From positions 8,795,001 to 8,859,000 of the forward strand of contig OX637397.1 in assembly GCA_951799425.1 (NCBI GenBank): a stretch of 64,000 nucleotides of DNA, in the 5' to 3' direction. The notes below the pieces were generated by a model. That model saw only the letters and a list, made by a program, of their open reading frames with translations. It searched no databases and had not been told where the DNA came from. The position numbers were made by a program, and so were the translations under genes. The DNA comes from Ilex aquifolium. Lineage: Eukaryota; Streptophyta; Magnoliopsida; Aquifoliales; Aquifoliaceae. Positions 12,926 through 24,300 of the stretch are shown here, in pieces (position 1 is the stretch's first letter; every line of letters begins with the position of its first letter).

Positions 12926-14110
12926 CAAGGGCGGAGGGAGGCATGGGCCAGGGTGGGCAAGTGCCCCCTCAAATTTTTTTTTTTAATTAGTTATGTATAT
13001 ATATTATATATTTATATAATATATTATTTGTGCGCACCTAAAATAAAAAATAAAAATATTAGGCCCACATTATCTACCCAAAAAAATTAAAAAATTAAGC
13101 TCATTTAAAACAAAAAAATTTGAACCCACCACTATCTACCCAAACTTATTAAAAAATCAAATTTATGACCTATCACAATCCACCAAACCTATTAAAAAAT
13201 AAAACTTTTGCACCACCATTAAAAAACAAATTTTTGGCCACTTGACAGACATCACCTAACCCTTATAAGAAACACATGGGAATCAGGGTGGTCACTTGCC
13301 CCCCTCACTTTTGGATCACCTTAGATGAGGACCCATAAAATTATTTTATACATTATATTTGCCCTCCTAAATTTTTGAAAATTTCAATGGTTCTAGTTTT
13401 TTTTTTCAATAAATTAGTGGACCACTAACCCTCTAAAATAAATATGTTAGTTTTGGATTGAGTCAATGATCTATTTGTATATTGATGAATATACAATATT
13501 TATATTTATCTAACACAATATTCATTATTTTTTAAGAACAATTTTGAATTCTCATTTACCATTTTTTAAGTAATAATAGTCTATAACCTAATAAAATACG
13601 ATTGTATACAAAAGACAAAAAGTTGTAACCCAAAAATATTTCAAATTATTTTAAATAGGGAATTTCTCTATAAGATTATAATGACCTCAACCAAAATTTG
13701 CAACTAAATAAAGAATAATTTTACTACAAGACTTGTGATTGTACACATTAAAAGAAATTTAGTGAAAAATTAATTTACATTTAATTCATACACAAAATTT
13801 AGAGATTTTAAAATTTTATATATTATATTGAAATATATAATTAGGTTAAAAATGTACTAAATTTTTTTTTAGTGTCTTTTTGTTAGGATTTTATTTCGGC
13901 TAAATAAAAATTGAATTTACTATTTCACAATAATTTTGTTTTAATTCTTACTTTTTTGTTATTCTTGAACTGAATTTTTTTATATCAATTTCGGCTAAAT
14001 ATAATATAATAAAATATAAATATATTATATAGTGTGATTGGTTTGGAGGAAAAAATTAGAGTGCGTAATTAAAGTGTCCACCCTGATCAAAATTTATGGC
14101 TCCGCCCTTG
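12926..14110. mobile_element. Non-autonomous hAT element with 8-bp target duplication
   Basis: A 1185-bp element with perfect 11-bp terminal inverted repeats, CAAGGGCGGAG at 12926 and CTCCGCCCTTG at 14100-14110. The exact 8-bp duplication CAGATAGG flanks it (12918-12925 and 14111-14118), the hallmark length for hAT transposons. The GGGCGGAG terminus and the 'GGGCAAGTGCCCCC' segment just inside are common among plant hAT elements. No transposase ORF remains; the interior is AT-rich. Confidence 0.9.
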
Positions 14111-14278
14111 CAGATAGGATCATGCACACGTGTTGCAATTGGAAAAAAAAAAGGTACTTATAATCAATTCAACGAGAAAGCACCCAGCCAATGGCCATTT
14201 TCTTCAGGTGTGTTTTCAACATTGCATAGCTAAGTTCATGATGTGTGCGGGATCATACCGTGCATTAGTCGTGTTTAG

Positions 14279-14649
14279 GAGATAAATGTCCATTCACTTC
14301 CTAAACCTGTTTAGGCTAAACTCGCTCATTAAAACCTTGAACTATGCCCCTTATGTTCATTGCCCCCAACCTATGAACTATCTCACATTGCATCATAAAC
14401 TATTATTTTGAGTCTCGCATTGTCTCAATCACTTATTTCTATCCAAATTTTTACAGCCAATCGTTTGGTCAGTTGGGTAGCATTTTATTTTTGCTCTGAT
14501 TTGCCATGAAAAATTGGACGGAAGTCAATGATTGGGGCAATGTTAAACTTAAAGCAATAGTTTAAGGTGTAATGTGAGACAGTGAATGGTGTAGGGGGCA
14601 ATATGAAATGAGGGTATAAATCAAGGGGGTGTGAGTGTCATTTTCTCTA
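14279..14649. mobile_element. Foldback MITE
   Basis: The left arm (14279-14460) and right arm (14500-14649) are imperfect reverse complements. The ends pair GATAAATGTCCATTCACTTCC with the complement of GGGGGTGTGAGTGTCATTTTC. The arms hold words like CTCACATTGCATCATAAACT, which recur in other copies at 20.2, 23.4, 24.0 and 32.2 kb. No coding capacity. Probably a Mutator-type MITE; the class is inferred. Confidence 0.6.
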
Positions 14650-14831
14650 TTCCCAGAACATCGATTTCCTATTTATTGGAAACAAACTTGTTGCTGAAAT
14701 AAACTAGGGGTATAAAAAATCAATCAAATAAAATAGTTTTACAATACAATTTTTTTTATTATAAAATTATGAATTCGTAGAACATCCATTTCACTGATGA
14801 ATCAGTACAACTTATTCATACACAATATTGG

Positions 14832-16112
14832 CTAAACATGAGGAAGAACGGAAAATACAGTCTGTATAAAAGTAAGAAAAAGCAAAAGAACAGCAGCAAA
14901 AAAAGATATGATTGCCCATGGAGTGTTGAAATAATTCCTCCTCAGATTTGCCATCCATACATTTCGACGTCGCCGGCAGTGCAAGTTCACATTCTTGCAA
15001 ACTTTGGAGTAATAAAAGTAGCCCCGTCTCGCGGCATTCTTTGCAAGGTTGGTTAGCATGGCGTGAACAGCTACATCATTTCCTAACCAGTCAATGATAA
15101 TTCCACAGCGGCGGAGTAACTCAACATCCTTTGAGGAATTGATGAGACGATACATGAAGATTATATAATCAGTAACATATTTGATAGTTACTGTTGGACA
15201 ATACTGCTCGTACGCAATTAGATTTCTAAATAAAGTTTCTGTCCAATCCTCAATAAATAAAGATGGGATTTCCAATACTCCATTGGTGAACTTAATATCC
15301 AACAAACTAATACTTCCCTTTGCCTCCTTTAGCTGAATTCCGGCTTCCTGGAGCTCCGTGGTACAATTTATGAACTCCCACTCCTCAACATCATCACCAA
15401 CATTTCTATGAGACACCATTTGAGCAAGCGACAAACATAGAAAATCATGTGCCAAGCCAAGTAGATGGTTGACATCTTTGATTGTCATCCAAGCGGAAAC
15501 GTCTGGATTTACGTTCAAATTACTGAAGAATTGGGCTAGGAAAGAATGAGTTAGACTCATGATGGAGTGTTGTGGGTTTAAAACTTTGATCATGTCAAAC
15601 AATTGAACTACGATAAAGAATGGAAGTTGATTTTCGTATAAAAATAAATCATGAATTAGGCCAAATTGAACCTGATCCATGGTGAAAGGGTCACCCTCGT
15701 TTACCAAATTACTGAAACTATACTTTAGGATATACTCAAGGAGAAAGCACCCGTCAAGCAACATCATTTCCACAAACTCATCATCACTAAGGCTAATTGG
15801 TTCTGCATAACATTTGCGTGCTCTATCTTTTAGGTCTCTCATGGCCATGTAGTATCTTTCGACACTTGACTCTTGCGCTCGTATAAGGAGCTTTTGTAAA
15901 TACCACAATTTGTGTTCCTCCATCGCCTGCAGGTTGGGTTTCCCACGGTGATATGGACCAATAGCGATTATTTCGGGTTCATATGCTTTCACATTTATCC
16001 TGCGCAGATGATCATGCACTCTGAAGAGGTTACGTTCAGAGGGTATTGGAGATAAGCGAGCAAGTTTTTGGTCTATACTTGTATAGGAATGATCAGCACT
16101 TTGTTCGGACAT
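14832..16112 (-). CDS. DUF247 family protein, intact
   Basis: An intact single-exon ORF of 426 aa, the usual length for plant DUF247 (PF03140) proteins. Visible landmarks: EPEIIAIGPYHRG (residues 45-57), MMLLDGCFLLEY (116-127), the conserved HDLFLYENQLPFF (154-166), RNLIAYEQ in the second half, and a C-terminal hydrophobic segment (about 400-423) that should anchor it in a membrane. The start MSEQSADHSYTSI lines up with the start of the paralog at 21782, which supports this ATG. The molecular function of most DUF247 proteins is unknown; grass members are the male S/Z self-incompatibility determinants, and others affect growth. Transcribed away from the paralog at 21782, and nearest to the relic at 12.5 kb. 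Expression and function cannot be judged from sequence. Confidence 0.9.
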   Translation of the reverse strand: MSEQSADHSYTSIDQKLARLSPIPSERNLFRVHDHLRRINVKAYEPEIIAIGPYHRGKPNLQAMEEHKLWYLQKLLIRAQESSVERYYMAMRDLKDRARKCYAEPISLSDDEFVEMMLLDGCFLLEYILKYSFSNLVNEGDPFTMDQVQFGLIHDLFLYENQLPFFIVVQLFDMIKVLNPQHSIMSLTHSFLAQFFSNLNVNPDVSAWMTIKDVNHLLGLAHDFLCLSLAQMVSHRNVGDDVEEWEFINCTTELQEAGIQLKEAKGSISLLDIKFTNGVLEIPSLFIEDWTETLFRNLIAYEQYCPTVTIKYVTDYIIFMYRLINSSKDVELLRRCGIIIDWLGNDVAVHAMLTNLAKNAARRGYFYYSKVCKNVNLHCRRRRNVWMANLRRNYFNTPWAIISFFAAVLLLFLTFIQTVFSVLPHV

Positions 16113-16485
16113 GATTCACTCCTTGATGCAAAATATAAGGTCCCTGTGGCAAACAAGTTTTGATGAAAAGACAGTTGAGTTCTCATCCCTAAAATCGAAA
16201 TTTGGAAAATATTACCACAACATGGCAAAGTTTGAAAGATATTTCCCATCAAACATCTACTCAAGTAGTTTTATGTTGTACATGGATGATTGCTCTTTTT
16301 AAACGAAGCAAAAAAAAAGGTAAAATAATATCATTTTCTTCTTCATTATTTGAAAGAAAGAAAGGCATACATTTTCGATTCATGGTTGAAAAAATGTTTA
16401 ACATAGATTTCAGATAATATATATATATATTTTTTTCAATTTTCTTCAAAAGTAGAGCACTCAATGTGCATTGGTGAAAAGCTCA
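16113..16485. other. Upstream region of the DUF247 gene
   Basis: AT-rich DNA upstream of the minus-strand gene. Contains an ATATATATATAT run at 16418-16430 but no clear promoter element at a typical distance. Small ORFs here overlap each other and show no family features. Confidence 0.35.
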
Positions 16486-18601
16486 ATTACATATAATGAG
16501 TCCTACTTGAATTTAGGAAGGGCAGTCTACACTTGAAAGAAATCATATTGGATGGGATCGAAATCCGTCTCCAATTAGTGACTTCATTATGCCTTGTCAT
16601 GTTTACCAAACCAATGTGATCAAGGACTAATATTGATGTACAAATGGTCTTTTTTAAAAACTTGATCATTTTCATGTTTAAAATTTCCAAATCAAAACTA
16701 AACACATATATGAGGTTTTGACAATTATATCAAATAATCCATAAGTAAGTTGATTAGAATTTTTTATCTCATGACCTTTCAAGGCATAGAATTAACATAC
16801 TAAAAATGAATGCAAATAAGCCGAGTTAATTCACGTCATCTTGTTAATGAAAGAGAATGAGTATAATAGTATTTTTTTTAAATACAAGCGTATATCAGTA
16901 TTAAAGGCTAATCAATAGTATCACAATCATACACAATGAGTAAAGGAGAAAGCACCAATAGATAAAGCAAAGAAGCAATAATCCAGAGAGGGACCGGACA
17001 GAGGTCCTCATAGAGGGCAGAGTAAAACATCCAAAGAGGGATAGAGTAGATCAATCTTTGTGTTTGACAATAATCGACCCCTGACCTTCCGTTTCAGAAA
17101 GTTGACTTGGCCAATTTTATAGACCTTGTTAATTGATCATGGGAGTGATTTGGGTACTAATTATCTGGCATGTGAAAACTGTGAAACAAAAAGAAAATAA
17201 TATAAGGCAAACAAAGGTTTGAAACTTAACTGTTTGAATCTTCACTCACATGCTCCTCTGCTATATCTTTTCTTTAGACTTGGTTTTCCCTTCTTTCTGT
17301 ACTTGATTTTATAGTAGTTTAGAATTCTTTGATACTCACTTCACGCAATCTATATGGTTCAAAGAATTTTCTTTAATAAAAGTGAGACAAAGGACAACAA
17401 TTGTCCTAAGCCAAGAATATCTTTGTGAGCGCATTGTGTGAGATACGAGACCATTTACAATATCAAAAACTATTTGAGTTTGGAATGTGAAACTGATTGA
17501 TAGAGTTCACAAGACAATGTGATAAAATCAATAATTTTCATCGGCATATCAATGTCATTTTTTCTGAAACCAAAAAGAAAAAGAGGACAATTGCCAACAA
17601 ATGCTTGTAACTTTACATATAGTACTTGAAAATTTATGTAAAGTTTATCATTTCTAGCCAAATCGACTTGTTTTTACATATTTATGTTTTAATGATGGAA
17701 TATTATTTGTCCAAAACTGATTTCTTTTTTTTTTTTTCTAAATGATTGGCTAAAATTTCTATGGGGGGTTTTGAACAATAAATCATGTTATTACCTCCCT
17801 GTCAGTATATTTTTTTTTCTTTTGTTGCTTACATTGTTGAGAAACTAAACTAATCCCAGACTAATGTTGGTGTAGAGATTTTATGATGAAAGAAGAAAAT
17901 AATTTAATACTTGAAGCCACGTTAAAATGTTGCTTTCCTTAGGATGATATTAGTCCCGAGCGATTTGGAGAACAGTGTGCACTGTGTTACAACAAATTCG
18001 CCTTCAGAATTCAAGGAGACTTTGATTAAGTCTTATGTTTGACTGTATCATATAGAAACGAAATAAAACCAAAATATCTTCAGATTTTCTAACTGGCCAA
18101 GACACCAAAATTCTGTTTTTTTTTTTGCAGAAAAACATATTCCAACTCATTATTAGTGAAAAATAGAAAGAGTTCAAGCCTTTGGGAGAAGAGATTGGAG
18201 GAGATTAGTCTCTTGAAATGGCTGATTTCTAAGATTTCACAACTTTTAATGAAAACAAACAGTTAGTATTTTGAAAACCCATTAATGTACATTCTATATA
18301 ATTTGCCAAATACACAAGTTCATTCTCTTTTCATGCCTCTGAAAACTATAATGCAATGGTTAACACAGGAAACCTTATAGAACTTTGGAAATTCATCAAG
18401 ACCTCTTCTCTTTCATATGATTCCAAAGTAATTGTTCCTACAAAAATAATATTCACTTTCACAGATGGAACATACTTGGCTTGTGAGTTTTGAACATTTG
18501 TTGTTCTTAGTTTCACTTTTGATAAAGAGAGCTCAACAAGATTACGTGAATTGAGCGAAATGTATCTACCCTATTATAAAATAGTATGGGTCCTCATTAC
18601 T
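16486..18601. repeat. Tandem duplication, copy A
   Basis: Matches copy B (18786-20955) in the same order and orientation. Paired anchors: 16486 with 18786 (ACATATAATGAGTCC / ACATATAATGGGTCT), 16640-16800 with 19455-19620, 17300-17420 with 19890-20010 (AGTGAGACAAAGGACAACAA, identical), and 18350-18600 with 20685-20955 (TTTGATAAAGAGAGCTCAAC, identical). By eye 80-90% identical in aligned parts. It has an extra 0.3 kb segment (about 16870-17150) not in copy B. No ORF of substance; it looks like DUF247 flanking DNA. Confidence 0.8.
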
Positions 18602-18864
18602 TTGTCATAAAAAAAAAGTTTTATTACAATCTTCCCCTTCCAACTATGTCCCTTTGTTGCAATCGGCTTCTTGTGATTTCAAATATTGTAATTTGTCCCC
18701 TCCAAATTTCAAGTGGATTAAATCGATTAATAACAATGGCTGAACACCTAAAAAAATCATTACGCCATCCGTCTTATACATTATTTTACATATAATGGGT
18801 CTTATTTGAATTTATGACAGATAGTCTACAATTGAGAGAAATTAAATTTGATGGAATAGAAATC

Positions 18865-19395
18865 CGGCTCGGGAGGCAGCCCAATAATTAGGTCAATAAA
18901 TTTAGGTTTTAGGTCCCACTTTAAAGAAGATCCCATAATTTATAAGTGTGTAGTAATATTCAAAACAAAAAATGTGAATCCATTGAAAATTGGCTTAACA
19001 AAATCTTCGATTTATGCCCAAATATCTCAACTTTAGTATATTAGGCCTATTAATTCAGCCTACGAAATTAAAAGGCCCTAAAATTCAATTTCTTGGAAAA
19101 AAAAAAAGAAAAAGAAAAAAAAACTAACAATAAATCTGAAAAATCAAGTTAACCCCCAAAAATGTCAAGTTCAAATTTACCATCATAATTTTTTCAATCA
19201 TCCTCTCCTTGCTCTCTTTCTCTCTGTCTCTTTCTCTCTTACCTTGAAGTTCAAATATGGTAACCAAAATTTGAATATATAATTTAATTAATATTTTTAT
19301 AATTCAAAAATTTTAAAATTAAATTTATTACTAATATTAAAAATAAAAAAATCTCATTTATTGTTTCCACTTTATACTCCAAAATGTCTAGGGCT
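18865..19395. mobile_element. Insertion in copy B, possible hAT-like element
   Basis: About 530 bp absent from copy A. Bordered by CAGCCC (18876) and GGGCTG (19391), weak inverted ends of hAT type; no clean target duplication was found. The interior has a poly-purine run (19095-19123) and AT-rich filler, and no ORF. A segment near 37.54-37.65 kb has similar wording. Class uncertain. Confidence 0.4.
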
Positions 19396-19704
19396 GATGC
19401 CTTGTCACGATTACCAAACCAAGGTGATTAAGGACTATTTTTGACGTACAAATGGCCTTTTTTCAAATCTTGATCATTTTGATGTTTAAAATTTCCAAAT
19501 TAAAACTGAAAACATATATGAGGTTATTGACAATTATATCAAAATAATCCATAAGTAAGTTGATTACAATTTGTTATCTCATGGACTTTCAAAGCATAGA
19601 ACTAACATACTGAAAATGAAAACCAACTATAATCCAAGTTATTTCACACCAGCTAGTCAATGAAAGAGAATGATTATAATAGTTATTTTTTAAATAAGGA
19701 AGTA

Positions 19705-19840
19705 GTTTTTTTCTTTTTTTGTTTAACGGTTAGTGGTGTTCGAGCCAGTTTACACGCACTTTGATTAATCAATTTCCTGATCCGGTTAAAGGCAGGTTAT
19801 CCACGTCAGAAATAAGAAAGTGACTTGGGTCATGCAAAAA
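19705..19840 (-). mobile_element. Diverged SINE-like copy
   Basis: A T-tract followed on the plus strand by GGTGTTCGAGCCAGTTTACA and CGCACTTTGATTAATC, a diverged version of the tail-proximal domain of the SINE at 8550-8741. Absent from copy A of the tandem duplication. Confidence 0.5.
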
Positions 19841-20227
19841 ATGTGAAACACATAAGCCAAACAAATGTCTAAAACTTAACAAGAAGTATTTGATTTTATA
19901 GTAGTTTAGAATTATTTGCTCCTCAGGTCATGCATTCTATATATGGTACATAGAATTTTCTTTAATAAAAGTGAGACAAAGGACAACAATTGTCCTAAGT
20001 CAAGAATATCTTTTGGGGCCATTGTGTGAGACACATGACCATTTCTAATATCAACAAGTATTTGAGTTTGGAGCTATTTGAAATTGATGACATAGCTCAA
20101 GAGACATTGCGAGAAAATCAATAATTTTCTTCGAAACGCCAATAACACTCTAACTTCCCAAAGTATTTTGAAACCCAAAAAATTAAGAGGACTTCTACCA
20201 CCAAATGTTTGTAACTTTACATAGTAT

Positions 20228-20536
20228 TTGAAAATTTAGGATTTTTTTGCATTTTGCACCCTAAATTTTTTTAAAATTTTTACTTTGTACTTCAAATATT
20301 AAATTTTTCATATTGCATCCTCAATATATCAAAAGTGTTGCAATGTGGCCCTTTTGCTAGTTTCTGTTATTTTTTCTGTCAAAAGTCAACTTATTGACAC
20401 TGACAGAAAAACTAGCAGAATGGTCACATTGCAACACTTTTGATATATTGAGAGTGTAATGTGAGAAATTTAATCTTTAAGGATATAAAATGAGAATTAT
20501 GAAATCTTTTAGGGTATAAAATAAAATTCACCCAAT
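20228..20536. mobile_element. Foldback MITE inserted in copy B
   Basis: Arms pair over about 140 bp: AGTGTTGCAATGTGGCC (20335) with its near-complement in GGTCACATTGCAACACTTTT (20431), and CAATATATCAAAAGTG with CACTTTTGATATATTG. Copy A reads straight through (TTGAAAATTTATGTAAAG near 17630), so this is an insertion younger than the duplication. A related 9-bp AT-rich word flanks it, in keeping with a Mutator-type duplication. Confidence 0.7.
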
Positions 20537-20955
20537 TATTTATGTAAAATTTACCATTTCTAGCCAAATTATCATTGAAACTTTTTTAAAAAATCAACTT
20601 GTTTTTACATATGTAGTAATGATGGACTATTATTTGTCCATAACTGATTCTTTTTTTCTAAATGATTTGCCAAATTTCTAAATAACACAATGGTTAACAA
20701 AGGAAACATCATAGAACATTTAGAAATTCATCAAGAACTCCTCTTTCATAGTATTCCACAATAATTGTTGCCACAAAAATCATCTTCACTTTCACAGATG
20801 GAAGATACTTGGCTTCTGAGTTTTGGATATTGTTATTCTTGGTTTCATTTTTGATAAAGAGAGCTCAACAAGACGCGACATAGATTACGTGAATTATGCG
20901 AAATGTATCAACCCTCTACTATAAAATAACGATGGATCCTCATTAAATTGTCAAA

Positions 20956-21781
20956 AAACAATTCTATCCCGATAATATCAATCAGCGTAGAAGGCATAGT
21001 GGATGAGCAAAGAACGAAAGGCGGAACCAGTAAGTAGTTGAATTTATTTGCACATATGCTTTGATTGTTATGGTCTCATTCTATATAAGGTGTCGTGAGC
21101 ATATAGGGCACAATTTAGACTATGTTTTGAGCTTAAGCTAGCTAGAAGCCTTCCGGCTCGACTCCAAAACTATCATACGATACTCCATCTTATTTTAACT
21201 ACGCTAATTTTTTGATCCCCTTATTTACGAATTATTTTTGTTGTGATGAAAATTCTCCTGTGTAATTTTATCAGAGAACAATGTTGAAATTATATTAATC
21301 GGTGTTATAGCATGTACAAAAGATAATAACACCTCCTATAGCTTTGCTATGACAACAATTTTGTTGTTGTGATATATATGTTTACTTTGTTACTCCTACA
21401 TGTCACACGAACTTTACTAATATGTTGTGTCTATTAATAGCTCGATTTTTCAAATTGTGACAGTGATGAAAAGAACCAAGCATTGATTGAAAGGGTGTAC
21501 TAGGATCCTCCGCGACATTTAACTTTGTTCTTTGGGTACAATTGGAAATGATACTACCATTTTGTTGTATATAAAATCTTTTAAAACTTCAAAATAGAGT
21601 TGTCAACTCCATCCCATTGTCCTTTGAGGTTTCTTCTTTTTAATTTTGGCCAAATAAGAATTGTTTTGACATTTTTCTTTTCATCTATAATTGTAGGTTC
21701 TAATTATTTTTTACCCCACCCCCTTTCTTTTGCATATGTATGCCACATGCAGAGTTAACTATCTACTTGTGGGAGCTAAAT
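20956..21781 (+). promoter_or_regulatory. 5' flank of the DUF247 gene at 21782
   Basis: Non-coding. A TATA-box-like TATATAAAA lies at 21568-21576, about 205 bp before the ATG. The block 21275-21430 recurs almost word for word at 40285-40439 (for example GACAACAATTTTGTTGTTG, and CACACGAACTTTACTAATAT). This suggests another DUF247 unit once stood there. Core promoter function is inference. Confidence 0.45.
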
Positions 21782-23104
21782 ATGTCCCAAAGAGCTGATC
21801 ACATCTCCTTAAGCATAGACAAAGAGCTCGCTTGCTTATCTCGTACACCCGCGGATTGTTGCATCTTCAAGGTGTATGATAAATTGCGTGGAGAAAATAA
21901 GAAAGCCTACGAACCAGAAGTACTTGCCATTGGTCCTTATTACCATGGTGACAAAAAGCTGCAAGGGATGGAAGGGCAAAAAATGTGGTATGTGCAGCAG
22001 CTTCTTGAACGAAGAAATGAGACGAGCGTGAATAAATACGTCACGGCCTTGAGTGACATGGAAGAGGGAGCAAGAAAGTGTTATGCAGAGTCTAGTAGCC
22101 TGGATAAAGATGAGTTTCTTAAAATGATGCTTTTTGATGGGTTATTTATGATTGAATTGTTTCGCAGATATGAGGTTGAAACGACAAACCCGGATTACCA
22201 ATTTTTTGAGGCTCATAACAAAAATGACCCTATTTTCCAATTCTTTCGGTTTCGAAATGAGATAAGGCGTGATTTACTATTACTAGAAAATCAGCTGCCA
22301 TTTTTTATTCTTGTCAAATTGTTCGACATGACGAGGAATCCAAACGCACAAGAAGACATTAGTTATCTAGCATGTTCTTTTATGGATGCTATATTGCCCG
22401 GACCATCTATTTTAAAAGTTGCAGAAATCTCAGTCAATGATGTCAAGCATCTACTTCACCTGGTACACAACACTATGTGTGCTTCATTTGCTAAAGTGGC
22501 ATCATATGGAAATGAGGACTACAAATTGGAATTCATAAGTTCCATTACGGAACTCCAAGAGTCTGGAATTGAATTGAAGAATGTTGAGAATAGTGATAGT
22601 TTGTTTCATATTAAATTCAATAATGGGTTAATGGAAATTCCCAAATTTGTTATTAATGATGAAACTGAATCTGTCCTGAGAAATCTAATTGCATATGAAC
22701 AGTTTCTTCCCGATATCCATACAAGATATGTCACCGATTATACCAGGTTCATGGATTGCCTTGTCAATTCTCCACAGGAAGCCACATTGCTTTGCTCTTG
22801 CGGGATTATCGTTAATTATTTAGGTGATGATGTCATGGTTTGTGACATGTTAAACAACCTTCTCAATGGTGTCACACTCTCTAAGAATTTCTCTTACGCT
22901 GAAGTTTTCGACAAGGTGAATAAGCATTGCAGGTCCCCTTGCAACAAATGGATGGCAAACTTGAGGCGAAATTATTTCAATAGTCCGTGGGCATTCATTT
23001 CATTTGTTGCTGCTGGTTCACTACTTGTACTGACAATGGCACAAACTACATTTTCTGCTCTTCCCTATTTGTCCCCCCACTCCCCTCCCCCGCGCGGGAT
23101 GTAA
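21782..23104 (+). CDS. DUF247 family protein, intact
   Basis: An intact single-exon ORF of 440 aa from the ATG at 21782. An in-frame ATG 14 codons upstream (21740) is less likely, because the MSQRADHISLSID start matches the other cluster members. Landmarks: EPEVLAIGPYYHG (residues 44-56), MMLFDGLFMIELF, RRDLLLLENQLPFFILV, NLIAYEQFLP, and a C-terminal hydrophobic span (SPWAFISFVAAGSLLVLTMAQ) as in membrane-anchored DUF247 proteins. A short proline/serine tail (SPHSPPPRGM) follows, absent from the neighbour. More similar to the broken gene at 51-57.6 kb (shared MSQRADHIS-type start and NTQEDI-like region) than to the one at 14.8 kb. Biochemical role unknown. Confidence 0.9.
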   Translation: MSQRADHISLSIDKELACLSRTPADCCIFKVYDKLRGENKKAYEPEVLAIGPYYHGDKKLQGMEGQKMWYVQQLLERRNETSVNKYVTALSDMEEGARKCYAESSSLDKDEFLKMMLFDGLFMIELFRRYEVETTNPDYQFFEAHNKNDPIFQFFRFRNEIRRDLLLLENQLPFFILVKLFDMTRNPNAQEDISYLACSFMDAILPGPSILKVAEISVNDVKHLLHLVHNTMCASFAKVASYGNEDYKLEFISSITELQESGIELKNVENSDSLFHIKFNNGLMEIPKFVINDETESVLRNLIAYEQFLPDIHTRYVTDYTRFMDCLVNSPQEATLLCSCGIIVNYLGDDVMVCDMLNNLLNGVTLSKNFSYAEVFDKVNKHCRSPCNKWMANLRRNYFNSPWAFISFVAAGSLLVLTMAQTTFSALPYLSPHSPPPRGM

Positions 23105-23204
23105 CAATTATATGTAAATTCATTATTTTGAATAATCAAACAAGTAGATGTTCTACCTACATGCAAGATAAAACTGCTCAACTTAATTAGATTCTTAAGC
23201 ATAT

Positions 23205-23345
23205 CATTTGAAGTTGGAACCTGCAACCTATAATGCTATTGGCAATGCTGGAAACCTTACCCAGGAAACCTATATCTGTTCCTGTGAACAAAAATCTTCA
23301 CTTTCTAGCATGGAACGAACATACTTGGCTTCTCTTCTTTATGCT
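23205..23345 (+). repeat. Third partial copy of the duplicated block
   Basis: Words matching 18350-18480 and 20690-20820: TATAATGC, GGAAACCTTA, AAATCTTCACTTTC, GAACATACTTGGCTTCT. The similarity starts about 100 bp after the DUF247 stop codon, so the block in copies A and B is probably the 3' flank of lost DUF247 genes. Confidence 0.55.
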
Positions 23346-23404
23346 AAAAATTCCCCCATATGAATCTATGAAAGACTAGAAAATTGAAATAATTTTTACC
23401 CAAA

Positions 23405-23797
23405 CTTTTCAAGATATGGGAAAATTACATCTAGACCCCTGAAACTATGTCTTTATTTCATTCACTTTAAATTATCAACTTTTTCATATTGCACGTTAAA
23501 ATATCGGTATGAGTTTCACAATGACCTAACCATTGACTTTTGCCCAATTTTTCACAGCGAATATGGATAAAAAAAAACAGGATCCTACAGTGTGGGGAGA
23601 TGTGGTATTTCCCTCCTCAGTTGGGCAGATTCTTATTTCTTCCCTAATATGTGCCCTGAAAAATTGGATGGCAGTTAACAATTGAGGCAATGAAAAACCA
23701 AACCTATAATTTAAAGTGCAATGTGAGAAAGTTAATAGTCTATAGGATAATTTCAAACAAGTTCATAGATTAGGGGGTCTAAGTGTAATTTGATCCT
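23405..23797. mobile_element. Foldback MITE
   Basis: Ends AAATTACATCTAGACCCC (23411) and GGGGTCTAAGTGTAATTT (23774) are near-perfect inverted repeats, and the arms pair inward for over 150 bp. The ORF on its minus strand (23526-23756) is a product of the fold, not a gene. Confidence 0.7.
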
Positions 23798-23964
23798 AAG
23801 GTATTTACATTGTTCTAATAAAAATTATAACAAATTGAAATACCTTTTTAGTATCCAACTCGCTTTCATCCAACTCCAATCGAGCACCCCATTTCTTACA
23901 ACCACCAAAGATTACATTAATGAGGACAAAGCTACTCACTTTTTCTCCACTCTTATCGGTTTAT

Positions 23965-24300
23965 TTTATTTGGGTAAATTATATTTTGACCCTCTTAAAT
24001 ATGGACTCAATTTCATTTTTTGTCTTAAATTATTGAATTTTTCATATTGCCCCCTCAACAAATTGAGTTATCTTATATCACCTCAAACGCAAATGTCCGC
24101 TATCTTTTTGGACAAAAATAACAAACATATAAGGATAAAATGAAAAAAATCACATACGTTTGGGGGGCAATAGAAAAAAAAAATTGTCAAAGTTTTAACA
24201 AAAGTAAATAATTGAGGTGATGTGAAAATAATCTCGGGTACAATGTAAAAAATATGATAATTGAGGAGACAATATATTGCAATAACTGTTTTATTTTTGT
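23965..24300. mobile_element. Second MITE of the same kind
   Basis: Same layout as the previous one: GGTAAATTATATTTTGACCC, 'TTTTTCATATTGCCCCCTC', then inverted GGGGGCAATA and GAGGTGATGTGA. More decayed; the right end is only approximate. Confidence 0.5.

Larger units (their letters stand above)
18786..20955. repeat. Tandem duplication, copy B
   Basis: The second copy of the block at 16486-18601. It carries three insertions absent from copy A: about 18865-19395, a SINE-like piece near 19705-19840, and a MITE at about 20228-20536. Copy A serves as the empty site for each. Confidence 0.8.

Noticed and set aside
21740-21781. Upstream in-frame ATG as the start of the DUF247 gene
   Set aside because: The extra 14 residues are not shared by the paralogs, whose starts line up with 21782.
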